DNA from: Sacculina carcini
Taxonomy: Eukaryota; Arthropoda; Thecostraca; Sacculinidae
Reading direction: 5' to 3'
DNA length: 64,000 nt
Assembly (NCBI GenBank): GCA_916048095.2
Contig: OU696586.1
Coordinates: 1,098,168-1,162,167, forward strand
Shown in pieces: positions 1 through 18,125 of this stretch; the stretch's first letter is position 1; the number at the start of each line of letters is the position of its first letter. Below the pieces are notes generated by a model. It was not told the DNA's origin. It was given only the letters and a program-made list of their open reading frames with translations, and made no database searches. Position numbers and translations under genes: made by a program.

Positions 1-552
1 TTATTTATCAACTGGTTTTTTCTGATTGGTAATTTCAGCGCTTCTCGTGGTGATTGATTTACACAGCCGCTGGTTTATCGAACAACCTAGTTTGAGCGAT
101 TGTAGCGTAGATAATTATGATTGTATGTGTTTATATATGTGTATATGTGTGTGTGTGTACTCATCGTGTTGTGCCTCAGAATATGATTTCATACTCGAAG
201 TGTGCTGTCTCTTGTTCCATCTAGCTTATGTGTGAAGTCAGCTATTTTTCACATTCTACACAATTATTGTCCGGCTCATGCCACTCGTTCAGGGCACTTT
301 GCGGACAACTGTACTTCTTAATGGGATTTATACAGCGAGTGTTCTTCAATTTATAGCTATGCTGTCTTTCCAGTCCTATGTGTTTGTGTTTGTATGTGTG
401 AGTGTGTTGTGTATGTGTGTATGTGTGTGTGTGTTTGTGTGTATATATGTGTATGTGTTTGTTGTGTTTGTATGTGTGTGTATGTGTTTGTGTGTATATA
501 TGTATGTGTGTATTTGTGTGTGTATGTGTTTGTATGTTTGTGTGTGCGGCAG
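1..552. other. TG-rich intronic sequence upstream of the visible ENT exons
   Basis: Bases 120-160 and 380-545 are TG/TATG-rich low-complexity DNA leading into the first recognised ENT acceptor. A short open stretch at 278-372 (VQGTLRTTVLLNGIYTASVL) vaguely recalls an ENT segment, but it lacks convincing splice sites and I do not call it an exon. Confidence 0.4.
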
Positions 553-2349
553 GCAGCTACTTTGTGCCTGTTGTCTGTTATCTTCTGTTCAACACGTCTG
601 ACTACATTGGTCGAGTTATGGCCGACTTCAAGCCGTGGGTTAGCACCTGATACAGCCGTATATACAACACAGTTACCTCTCTCTGTGTGGCCTGCTTATA
701 GACCAGGGGTTCCCAACCCGTTTCGCTCCGCGACCCCCATGACAAATCCGGAGGGCTCCATGGTCCTCCAGTAAAAAATAAGACAAGTTGGAAAAACATT
801 TTTATACTGAATTATTATCACATTCAATACTTTGGTGTCCTCGTTATTGATTGTATTCGAAAATACAAATACAAAACATCAAGTGTTCATAACATGGAAT
901 TCTGTTTGCAAATTTTGATGGGTGTAATTTTTATCAGGCGGCTCTCACGACCCCCTGAAGTGGCCTCGCCACCCCCTGGCTGGGAACCTCTGTTTTAGAC
1001 TGTGAGAATAACGGAGGAAGAGTGTATGTCTTAGAGAGTGAGAGATTGTGTGTGTGTGTGTATGTATGTGTGACCTAGATATCCTCTCTATGTGTGTAGG
1101 GAGCTCTACTGATATCAATCTAGTGCAATATGTGTGTGTGTGTGTGTGTGTGGCAGTATGTGAGTCAGTGTGGCAGAGGTACATGGTGGTTACTGGCGGG
1201 GTGTGTGGCTCGCGTGCTGCTGGTACCTGCATTGATGACGTGTCGTCTGCCTCACGTGCTACTGAGCACCGTGTTCGACGGCGACCTGTACTACGCTGTG
1301 TTCATCATCGCACTGGGCCTGTCCAACGGATACTTGGCCACTGTGTGTATGACTCAGGCTCCCAAGTCAGTGTGATTGCCGCTAACAGCGCTCACAACAC
1401 TCACGTTTATCACTCCAGAACAATAGCACACAATGAACGACGGCGTGTCGTGTGTGAGCCGAGTGCTAGTGCGTTGACCCCGTGTTGCAGTGTTGTGTAT
1501 ACCAGTGGTTCTCAACCTGGGTCATATAGCCTCCTTGGGGTCCATGATATTCTTCTGGGGGTCATGGGATCAAATTTAAATAATCGGGACCACCATGTTT
1601 TCTCACTATCCACGAAAAATATATGACAATCCATGTGTATATGGGGCCACAAGGATTTCTAGAGGAGCCAAGCACTGTTGTGGGGGCCTCAAAGACTCAC
1701 ATTATGTTGAAGGGGACCACGGCAAGAAAGGTTGAGAACCACTGGTGTATACAGTGATTATTGTCTCTACAGGGAGCTAGTGAGATTATGGCCCAGTTAT
1801 GTTTGGTGCCGCTGCAGTCCCAACTCTCAACCTCTTTCCTAACCTAACATAGAAAGAGAAAGAGGGGCGGGACCAAACGTCCATCTGCGTCGTGACATCC
1901 TGTGTGTTAAAACACAGCATGAGAACAATGAGAATTAGTACACAAATGATCCAAACAGCACACGTTCATTCACCATCACTCTCCTCACCACACTGACTCT
2001 CAAATTTCTCTCAAAACATACGTCATCGATTACACACAATGTCCATTACGTCACAAGTCAATGACAAATGACAAGTCTACTCAAATGACACAACCTTGAA
2101 CACCAACTTCAAGGTCACTTGTTACACTACATCGGACAATCACGCGAAACTAACGAGTTTACAACAATCACAATTAATACGACAAATGAGGCACATAATA
2201 ATTGTAAATGCTGGCTTATTGTGGCCGGTGTTGGCAGGGCGGTGGCCAGTCATGAACAACAGACAGCTAGCTCAATAATGGCGGCCGCTCTCGGGGTCGG
2301 TCTGTGTGTTGGCGCGTTCTCCAGCAACGTTCTCATCAGATTGCTGTGA
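553..2349 (+). CDS. Equilibrative nucleoside transporter (ENT/SLC29 family), C-terminal exons; gene continues off the left edge
   Basis: Three exons are visible: about 553-638, 1157-1365 and 2238-2349 (TGA stop). Joined, they encode the last transmembrane region of an ENT: SYFVPVVCYLLFNTSDYIGR, then WWLLAGCVARVLLVPALMTC and ALGLSNGYLATVCM (the SNGYLA signature), then QQTASSIMAAALGVGLCVGA to the stop. This order and spacing match the C-terminus of ENT1/ENT2, passive carriers of nucleosides across the plasma membrane. Donors are GTTAGC (639) and GTCAGT (1366). Phases agree: exon 2 ends in phase 2 and exon 3 starts with one base. The start of the first visible exon could be 553 or 557. Exons for the N-terminal two thirds were not found in bases 1-552, which are mostly TG-rich. 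Both introns carry a hAT-like MITE. The family call is secure; the exact member is not. Confidence 0.85.
704..992. mobile_element. hAT-like MITE in an ENT intron
   Basis: The element starts CAGGGGTTCCCAACC and ends GGCTGGGAACCTCTG, which are imperfect terminal inverted repeats of the widespread CAGnGGTTCnCAACC hAT/Charlie type. It is flanked by the 8-bp direct repeats TTATAGAC (696-703) and TTTTAGAC (993-1000), one mismatch. It has no coding capacity, so it is a nonautonomous element of 289 bp. Confidence 0.85.
1503..1744. mobile_element. hAT-like MITE with perfect TIRs and TSD
   Basis: Terminal inverted repeats CAGTGGTTCTCAACCT and AGGTTGAGAACCACTG are perfect. The 8-bp target duplication GTGTATAC (1495-1502 and 1745-1752) is also perfect. 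The element is 242 bp, noncoding, and lies in the last ENT intron. A diverged relative is at 11508-11736 in PLK1 intron 3; the two share a central block that includes GGGGCCACAAGGATTTCTAG. Confidence 0.92.
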
Positions 2350-3410
<1,061 letters not shown>

Positions 3411-5682
3411 TCAGTTTCCCTTGACTCGCTGCGCGGCCTCGCCAATGGCTTCCTGAACGCTAGAAACTGATGCAGCACTGTATTGTGACTGGACAACAGG
3501 CTCCGTATCTGAATGATGTCCGCTGTCAACGTACTGTTGCTGATTTTGATGTTGTTCGTCTTGCTGGTTGAGATGAGTCTTGTTGACGTGTACAGTGAGA
3601 GTTTGGACGTGTCGCAGTTGAGCTAGTACTCTCTCTGTCGTCATACTGGTCTCCTGCAGTCGACACTCGAGTTGTTGAAGACGATGCTGCAAGCTTTCCT
3701 CCCGAGCCTCTTCCTTCTTACTGTGGTCACATCAACAAACACACACACACGGACACACACACACATAGGATACATATATGAGTGAATGGATTTTGCAGGT
3801 GGCTCAAGTTTTGTGCAATCGTTTCGCTTGTGAACACAGTGCCACTTGCTGGTCGCTATGGTTGAATGAGAGCAGTGTTAGCGAGATGAAATTATGCACG
3901 ATGTGACCGGTAAAAAGAGATTCTGACGATTCAGATTCACATTTTTGACGGCAAAAATGTATGCCAGCTGTGAAGCTCACTGGTTAATAAGTACGGTATC
4001 AGACATACAAACACAAACACACACACACACACATACAAACACACACACATACAACACTGGCGGATCCAGAGGGGGATGAAGCCCCCCCAAAAAAATCCAT
4101 CAACTCCTCATAACCAAAAAGTTCGCTAAAAGAGGTCAAGAAAATATATATTTCTGTACAATTTGTTGATATGAGCTTTAGCGCAGAAATGTTGCATAAT
4201 GATGCATGTAAATGAATGATCGCCCCTAGAAATCAGCCCTTCCAAATTGCACTCTGGATCCGCCACTGACACACACAAACACACACACACACACACACAA
4301 ACACACACACCTGGATCTGTTGTATTCCATTATGACAATCACGGCCGCCACAACGAAAATAATACCTGCACACACAAACACACATCATGGAGACATTGTA
4401 GTGTTTGTGTGTGAATTGTCCTTATCGTGTATTATTGATGATGGAGTCTGCTAGCTGCCACACATTGCTGCATATAGGACAATTAATCACGGGTTTGAGT
4501 AGTAGCGATCGAAAACTGGCAAGAGAAACAGAATCTACTGGAGAGAAAGTTGAAAAGAGCGAATGGTAATTCAATTGTATCTCGTATGCTTGCGGGAAAA
4601 CCTAGTGTTTGGCGAGGCTCAGTTTGCGTGTGAGAAAGAGTGTGTGAGCGGAAACAGCGACTGACTCTCTCCCAGCATGTTGGCACCCAGGTCCATGGCC
4701 ATGGCCTCGTTCAACTTGGGAACGTCTCCACTGCGACCCATTCCCATCAACCACATCCGGTTCTTCACCTCACACCAGTGGTAGACTGACACACACACAC
4801 ACACACAGATGCATACAAATATGCAATGCCAAATATCCCTTTGTGGTGTGATCGTGTGCAGTGAGAGAAGGTGTGTGTGTGAGGGATTGTGTCTGAGTGC
4901 GTGAACGTGTTATTGTGTCTGTGTGATCGTGTATGGTTTAATTGTGTATTGCGTGCGAGAGTGTGTGAGCGAGTGTGTATAGTTGTGTCGGTGTGTGTGT
5001 GTGTGTGTTTGGTGAAGTGTGTATGCCCCGTGGCAGCGAGCGAGTGACCGGCTCGCCGCTGATTGGTTGTGGCGGTGGGTGTGAGGCATGTGTGTGTGCT
5101 CCCGTGTGTCACGGTGTGAGCCTGAGAGTCTTGTTCGAAGTGTTGTTGGAGCGTGCGGCAGCGATTCCAACGCGTGCCTGTCTGAATATATTTTAGTCTT
5201 TTTGTTTTCTACACCCTTGTAGCTCACATCTCGTTTTATTATGAAATTACTAATATATACATGCACATAATTGCACAGAAGCATACCACGTTTGTATTAT
5301 CTTATTATTGTACTGTTTTCCCACTATAACAACGCTATTTATATATATAACGATATTATATCAGCTATTATATAATCAAAATATATTGGTCTATGAAAAA
5401 AACAATATATTTTGTAAGGAAGCAAAGTGATGGAAAGTTCAAAGTTAAATCAATCTATGAAGTGCATGTGTGATGTACGTTTCTGTATGTATATAGATGT
5501 GTGAGCGTGAGCATGTATGTATGTGTGTGTGTCATGAGGTTACACTGAGCTGGTGGCATGCAGATGTAAGTTCTGAAGAAGTAGCTGTGCTTGGCGCGCT
5601 CCTTGATGGTGTTGGCGAGCGGCTTGCTCACTTGTCTGATTACCAAAGCTGCCAGCTTGGCAATTGGATACGCCGCAACCAT
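3411..5682 (-). CDS. OPA3: OPA3, mitochondrial outer/inner membrane-associated lipid metabolism regulator (optic atrophy 3 family), complete
   Basis: Four exons on the minus strand: 5682-5544, 4785-4666, 4365-4311 and 3720-3411, giving 207 aa (human about 179). All donors are GT and all acceptors AG. Exon 1 reads [20 protein letters not shown] and continues through [20 protein letters not shown], the family's N-terminal mitochondrial region. Exon 2 gives [17 protein letters not shown] and [16 protein letters not shown]. Exon 3 gives the short hydrophobic segment [17 protein letters not shown]. Exon 4 starts [20 protein letters not shown], the family's C-terminal coiled coil, and then continues into a longer Gln/Ser-rich tail than in vertebrates. 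The first ATG (5682-5680) matches the conserved N-terminus. OPA3 proteins are small mitochondrial membrane proteins linked to mitochondrial shape and lipid handling. The acceptors of exons 2 and 3 follow TG-rich tracts. An inverted-repeat MITE (4055-4268) sits in intron 3. Confidence 0.93.
4055..4268. mobile_element. MITE with CACTGGCGGATCCAGAG termini, OPA3 intron 3
   Basis: The left end CACTGGCGGATCCAGAG and the inverse of the right end CTCTGGATCCGCCACTG differ at one base. Internal text (ATCAACTCCTCATAAC, GGTCAAGAAAA) recurs in copies at 16433-16696 and 44471-44604. It is 214 bp and noncoding. Target duplications are masked by surrounding CA repeats, so the superfamily is unproven. Confidence 0.85.
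4860..5205. repeat. Dispersed repeat, copy 1 of 3 (GCTCGCCGCTGATTGGTTG family)
   Basis: This copy lies in OPA3 intron 1. It shares the core GCTCGCCGCTGATTGGTTG and a downstream AT-rich end (TTTTAGTCTTTTTGTTTTCTAC) with 9240-9440 (same orientation) and 49330-49580 (opposite orientation). In the minus direction the conserved end reads as a short peptide: a Val/Phe-rich stretch, Lys/Asn-rich residues, then AWxSLP or similar. That suggests a decayed coding remnant of an unidentified element. Confidence 0.55.
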
Positions 5683-7104
5683 TACTACGCCAGAGTTGCC
5701 AGATTTGGCGAAATTCTCTCTGAAACAAAAATCAGAAATAAATACAGGGACTTTCTAAAATTGGCAGTACTCATTCAACGATATCATTGACAGACATTGA
5801 CATTACCATTTGCAAACATTGCTATTTAAGCACATAATTGGACATATATGCGTGTTCTAAAGATAATGTTGCAATCCAACCATGCAATATTCATGGGCTG
5901 TACACAGACTCCGCTGATCTGTAATGGTAATCTTTATATGGGCACAAATTTCTCCACTGATATAAGCAGAATTTACGTAGCAAAACACTGTCATTTTCCG
6001 GAAAATTCAGAAGCTCTCTCTCTCCAAAAAATACCATAATAGATCAGATTTACTAGATCACGACACGAGGAAAGTATACCAGCGCAACGTCATGATATGG
6101 CAGTGAGATCGAATAAAACAAAAGGCGTCGGTTTTGTCTTGTGTAACTTGTATATGAAAATATTAGTGCATATAAATAAACTTATCCGACTAAATCCGGC
6201 AGTCTGTCAAGTATACTTCACAGAGAAACAATATTTGAGAAACATTTCTATAAATTAATTGACCACACACATATTCAAGCAATAAATTAACTAGTCATCC
6301 ACGGACTCAATTTTGTTATACCGTTCAACATCTCCGCCAAGAACTGAGTTACGGAACCGTGGCCGGCGTTGAAACAAATCAATTAAAAAAATAAAATATT
6401 ATACAATATATATTTATATATAAAATGTTTTATAATGATTGCGATATACTAGAGCAGCACCTGCCAATAAGAACAAAACAATTGACAATATATTCACAGT
6501 TTCAGGAAGACAAGAAATGTTCGACATAATCGCATAAAAATGAAAGTTAGCTACGCGCAACTAAGACAGATCACCCTTTTCCAATCATATAAATCAGACT
6601 CAATATAGCCCAGCCTAAAGATAAAGATATTATTATTGTAAATGTCAACTGTATTCCACGATACACACCTTCGAATATGTTGTATCTACGAACACACACA
6701 CACACACACACACATACCCGGGGCAGAGTGAGCTATCAGATTGGTCCAGAGGTCGACAAGGTCACGAGAATCAACGACAGGTCCAGAAGATACACATGTT
6801 TAGCACCCGATGACAATTGCCACCTAATCAGAGAACAAGTACCCTCGTCTGAATGTGTATGTGTGTGTGTGTTATATCATGTCTCATTCATGCATGCGCG
6901 CCTGCACGAAATACGAGAAAAATCAGGCGGACAAAATGAGTGACGGATGGAAAACCAACACCAGTACAGTATGTAGTTGCACAGTCCTAGTATTACGCTC
7001 ATCTATGCACGCACACACATACACACACACACGAGCACACATTCACACCGACACATACACACATACAAGCACACACTACTGGTGGGAGAGTGGGGGTGTC
7101 GTGG
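5683..7104. other. Intergenic region between OPA3 and PLK1
   Basis: About 1.4 kb, AT-rich in the middle (5300-6650). I see no exon, SINE or MITE in it. The OPA3 promoter should lie at about 5690-5900. Short CA runs flank 6690-6715 and 7010-7075, the latter just after the PLK1 stop. Confidence 0.5.
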
Positions 7105-13343
<6,239 letters not shown>

Positions 13344-13837
13344 TATTCGGACCAGTAGAAACTCACCAACCAAATTCCCAGAGAAAAACCAGCACAAAGA
13401 TAAACGGCAGGAGGAAATTCAGCAACTGGTGTGGCGGGACAACACAGACCATTTAAAAGTGGCGGTTTGCACATTTGTATAGTTTGAATCCGTACGACGT
13501 GGTATGTCAAAATATATTATTTACTCTTAAAGGCCTAAAAATATTTAAACTAATTCATTAGTGCGCAAAAATACTACGATGGGGAGAAAACATTTTAAAA
13601 TTAAAACTCTGTGTGAGATGAATGCTATATTTGACACAGATTACTTGTAAACAAATCCAGTTTAAATCTTGTTGGTTTTGGTGTCTTATTGGTTAGTGTC
13701 GTTTAGCTCTGTTTAGTAAGCGGAGTGTTTTGTTTATTGCATGCAACTTCAACAAAGTTTTCTTATTAAGTGTGTGATCTCGAGTGTTATTAAGTTCGAA
13801 GCGTTTACTTACTACGACATATATTGGCGCTATATAC

Positions 13838-14045
13838 TGATGCTACGGTAAGCTCTCGCTCTGGTTAGGCGCTGAACTCTCGTGTCAAAGGTTCGCGGTT
13901 CGAATCCTGGCCCGGGTTCGTTCATCAACACCTCCGATTGAGTCTACCGGGAGTCACCACTGTAGATGGGCGCACAGTGGGGCGCGACATAGTCTAAAAA
14001 CTGGCTGAAGCACGCTTAAAACTCCAATAACAACAACAACAAAAA
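13838..14045 (+). mobile_element. Second tRNA-derived SINE family
   Basis: The head has CTCTGGTTAGGCGCTGAACT and the B box GCGGTTCGAATCCTGG. The body includes CCGATTGAGTCTACCGGGAG, and the tail is AACTCCAATAACAACAACAA. It is different from the Val-headed family in this window. Only one copy was seen. Confidence 0.7.
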
Positions 14046-14364
14046 ATATATTTAATACAGCGCACATATTTATACACAGGCGCGAAAAAGACACAACCGA
14101 CAGCTACATCACAGCGAGCAGGGAGCAACAACAACATAACAACAGACCTACGAACCCAGTGACGCCTAGGCAAATAGGAATACCATTTTTCTTAAGTACA
14201 CATGCACATATTTCTAGAACCATATAGACTCTATTCAACATAATTTTACTGCGCGAATAATGGCTTTTTGACCGCACCTTTATACGCACGCACACACAAG
14301 TCTCACAAACACACACATCTATCAATCACTGGTTGATATCCTGTGGGTGTATGCTTACAAACAG

Positions 14365-14625
14365 TCAGAGCCTTTGCGAGGATTTATGGGCCCCCCGAAG
14401 GCAACACTTGGGGACCCCATTATAAATAACGCACCAAATAATGAATTTATTTATTAGACATAAACTCGTAATACAAGCATAGGTGAACATCTTAGCAAAA
14501 AGGATATACAAATTTAATAAGTAAGCGACCGATACACAGACGCACACGCACACACACTCGCAAGGGGGCCCCTCAACACTCGGGGCCCCCTGCCGGGGGG
14601 TACGGGGGGCGGTTGCTAAGGCTCT
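14365..14625. mobile_element. MITE with 8-bp TSD ACAAACAG (AGAGCC termini)
   Basis: Ends TCAGAGCCTTTGCGAGG and CGGTTGCTAAGGCTCT are imperfect inverted repeats. They are flanked by perfect ACAAACAG duplications (14357-14364 and 14626-14633). G/C-rich subterminal blocks (GGGGCCCC) and the internal GACATAA segment recur in the copy at 41031-41280. The 8-bp duplication suggests hAT. Confidence 0.85.
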
Positions 14626-15365
14626 ACAAACAGTTGTTTATTCTAGCTGACATTACATGCGCTGTTGCGGTGTATTTCTAAATGCACCAGCTTCCAACTA
14701 ACTTTTCTCAGTACTCATAGCTTTATTGATAGTTTGTTCTGCTTGTCGAGGCGGATTTTGGTTGCGTTTCTGTTGCGAGTCAGTCGAATCATCGGCCATC
14801 CGAACATGCTTGGCTATAAACCAGGTCTTTCTTGATCTTTTCGATGACTGAATGATAATATTGAACTGGCGCCCGACCGGCTGGACGTCGTATTGTCGCT
14901 GTACTGGCAATTAGCGACCAGGTGATCAGGATTAGTGTTGTCCATCCCAGACCACCGCGCCAGAATCCGCAGTTTTTGTTTTCTTTTCAACACTTTTCAT
15001 TGATCGTTGTGTGCCCGAATCAGGTTTTCGGGTCGTACCTCGCGTCGAACTACGAGGATCGACTTGGACGATATGCAAAGTTCCGCGTCGAGATAGAATT
15101 AATCCCATTATCTCTGCTAAAATTTAGTAATCGCTGATGATTTGTGAACGATTCGGGGACAGAAGAGTTATCTTGATTCACTAGCACACACAAACACACA
15201 CAACCAATTGAACAGCTAAATACGAATGGCCACTCCTGACAGGTCTGAATTGAGACTGATGTGATCATTTATCATTTACCAGGAAATGTATGAGGTGAGC
15301 GCCGCACCCGTTCACGCCACTCATTACGGTTGGACGTCGTACCAAATATGGCTCGATTCATGACG

Positions 15366-15430
<65 letters not shown>

Positions 15431-15935
15431 TTGAACGTGCTACGAACGAGTGAACACAGAAAACAATGGCGCACCTTGATACTCAAATCAACATCTTACA
15501 GACGGATACTTTTGGCCGGCGGTCGTCTTGGTTTAACTGAGCGAAATGTTAATGATCTAATACACTGTGTCATTGTGGCGCTGCCACGCAGGATCGGTCA
15601 TGCGTTTCGTGAATGACTGGACAATTACTTAATTGATGCCGGCTCCATATGTGGATGAAAGTTTGTGCATGCACTCAGAGATTGGGCTAGTGAGGCTTGA
15701 TTGAATTACGACATGTTTACTGCGTATTTGTGTTGGTTTCACCAGCCACCAAATATGTGCATTATTGTGGTTTTGAAAACGTCTATTTGACCGACTAACA
15801 CTAGTTGAATATTAATATTGAACTAATGTGCGCAGGTTGTCAATAGCATCACAGACAAGTCAAACTACAATTTCACACACCAGTCATGATGACCCATTGA
15901 GCTGACGTACTCAGGTATTGCCTTACGTCAACGTT

Positions 15936-16256
15936 GGACTCCGTGGTGTAGTGTTAGCACACCCGTCTCACAAGCGGGAGGTTCGAATTCGAAGGAGAAT
16001 TTCATTGGGCGAGTTCTATAATCCAATAGCCCCTGTCCACCCAGCAGTAAATGATGGTACCAGATATCAGTCATGTGTTGTGCCATGCATTCTGGGGAGG
16101 TGGCCCTCTCTAATACGTCTTACGTCCTTGTGGCGTCATAGCGTGGAGAGGGTCGGTTCTGCGGTGGCAGCGAGCTACACGGGACACACCTGTGTGTATA
16201 TAAGCTTCGACTTCTTCCCGTGTAGCAGCTGTAACTTGAGGCCTTTAACCTTTAAC
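15936..16256 (+). mobile_element. tRNA-headed SINE, near full length
   Basis: GGACTCCGTGGTGTAGTG head, loop CTCACAA, body including GGTACCAGATATCAGTCATG, and tail GGCCTTTAACCTTTAACG. It has a small deletion in the B-box region compared with the other copies. Confidence 0.88.
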
Positions 16257-16432
16257 GTACACAAACCACATCATTTATGTCTCTGATAGAACATATGACA
16301 GACGCTCTTTGCTGAGCGTCCAAAAGGCAGTGGTTTTCAACTTGTTTCCCGTGTTGACGTCATATTGCCGTCACACGTGATGTGATTGGCATGCACTGCT
16401 TGTCAGACTTCCTGTTTGCAGCATTTTCAGAC

Positions 16433-16696
16433 ACTGGCGGATCCAGAGAGGGGGATTAGGGGGCTGAGGTCCTCCCAAAATGCTTCCATGAACTCCTCAT
16501 AACTAAGAGGTCCATTAAAAGTGATCAAGAAAAAGTATCTTTTTGTAGAGTTTGTTGATATAGGCATTATCGCAAAGCATATTCGCGCATAATGCTTTTG
16601 TAAATATGTGTATATATAATTGGAACCAAATTTAGTCTTCCCGAAATCATTCAGCATCTCCCCCCCCCCAAAATTTCACTCTGGATCCGCTACTCT
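16433..16696. mobile_element. MITE with GGCGGATCCAGAG termini, copy 2
   Basis: CACTGGCGGATCCAGAGAGG at the left, CACTCTGGATCCGCTACTC at the right, with the same interior as 4055-4268. Noncoding. Confidence 0.82.
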
Positions 16697-16883
16697 TTAC
16701 AGATGCTGTCTGCAGCAGTATCCATTATTTTTAGCGGTCGTCGCGAAATTCTCGACAGCTGCCGTTTGACGGCCAGTTATTGAGCTGTGCTGGTTTTTGA
16801 ACATTCGGAAGGTCAACTTGATGCTAAGCACAGCGCTTGTGACGACTGAACATTGTGCAGGTGTTGAGGGGTTGTAGCAGCGA

Positions 16884-18094
16884 ATGGCCGAGTGGGACAG
16901 CGGTGCTGCGGCGGTGGAAGGTGAGACGTGGGGTGCACGCGCCGCCTCACCTTCCTCAGTGTCGGTGTCGAGCAGCGAGCAGGCGGTCCGGCGGACCCTC
17001 GAGTGGGACTCTGCCGCCGACGTCGGCTACTCGCTGCTCGACCAGCGTCACAGTGTTGTTGGGGACGCAGCGATGGCAGCAACGAGACGACGACGCCTGC
17101 CTCCACCATCATCTGCTTGTGACCGGCCACCAAGCTATCCTGTCCCGCCGCACTGCAGCAGCAACCTCACACGCTCGCTGACCTCTGTGACTGATCGCAG
17201 AAGTGGCTGTCACGCGGGACCACATCTTGCCAGACGATCAGCGGGCCTGCATGGTGAGACTCAAGTGGCTGCAGGTCTTCAGCGACTGAGTTCTCGGTCG
17301 GAATCAGCTGAAAATGAACGTTCCACATCCTCAGTGGGTCCTTGCCAACGATCCTTCAGTATGCTTGAAATTCCCACCAGCTACAGTCATAGTTGTGGTC
17401 TGGTTTCTCACTCCTCTGTTGCTCGTTCAGGGCCGCATCATTCTTCTTCCTGTCACGAAACACACGACGCCCATTCTGACGTGAATAACACACTGATATT
17501 TGCCAGCAGGGACACGTTGCTGGCGGTGGCCGGTGGAGTTTGTGTGTCTGCCGACTGTGACTTGTCCACCTCTCGTCCTCTCTCCTGCCACTCATACGCC
17601 CTGTCTGATCACTCCGTGGAATGGTCATCCTCTCACTCATCTCCCATGCTGACTTCACAGCGTAGTATTCAGACGGTGGTCAGTGGACGGCCTGCTCAAC
17701 TGGACCACAACAACAGCGATGATGACGACGAGGGTCACAATAGCGACAGTGGGCCGCCGATCGCCGAGCGTCGTGCTGCATCTTCTATTAGCGGCGGTCG
17801 TGACAGTCCGTCTGCCGGCGGGTCGGTGAGGACGGCGCCACACTGTGATGGTGCTGGATGGACGCACGTGCGGCGCTGGTCGCAGCGCCAGCCTGATGGA
17901 GGTCGTCTGGTCGAGGTGACCGAGACATGGAGAAGGATCTCGCCGTCGCAATTCTCTGCCGCCTCGCTGCCGACTGATGCCGACACGGCGCAATCCCACC
18001 AGCGACAGCTGAGCCCCGGCAGTGTGTCGGTGAGTGTTTTATTACACACAACACAGGATAATTGTCCCTATAACAGCTTGGTACGCATACAGTT

Positions 18095-18125
<31 letters not shown>

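Larger units (their letters stand above)
13344..16883. other. Intergenic region between PLK1 and the ALMS-motif gene (divergent promoters)
   Basis: The two genes point away from each other, so both promoters lie here. Contents: a tRNA-related SINE (13838-14045), a hAT-like MITE (14365-14625), a CA tract (15369-15430), a Val-tRNA-headed SINE (15936-16256) and a MITE (16433-16696). A 33-codon ATG frame ending at 14698 (minus; MADDSTDSQQKRNQNPPRQA) has no recognisable domain and contains AATAAA; I do not call it a gene. Confidence 0.5.

Noticed and set aside
14698-14910. Small minus-strand protein
   Set aside because: The longer frame starts without ATG, the ATG form has 33 residues, no homology is recognised, and AATAAA lies within it.
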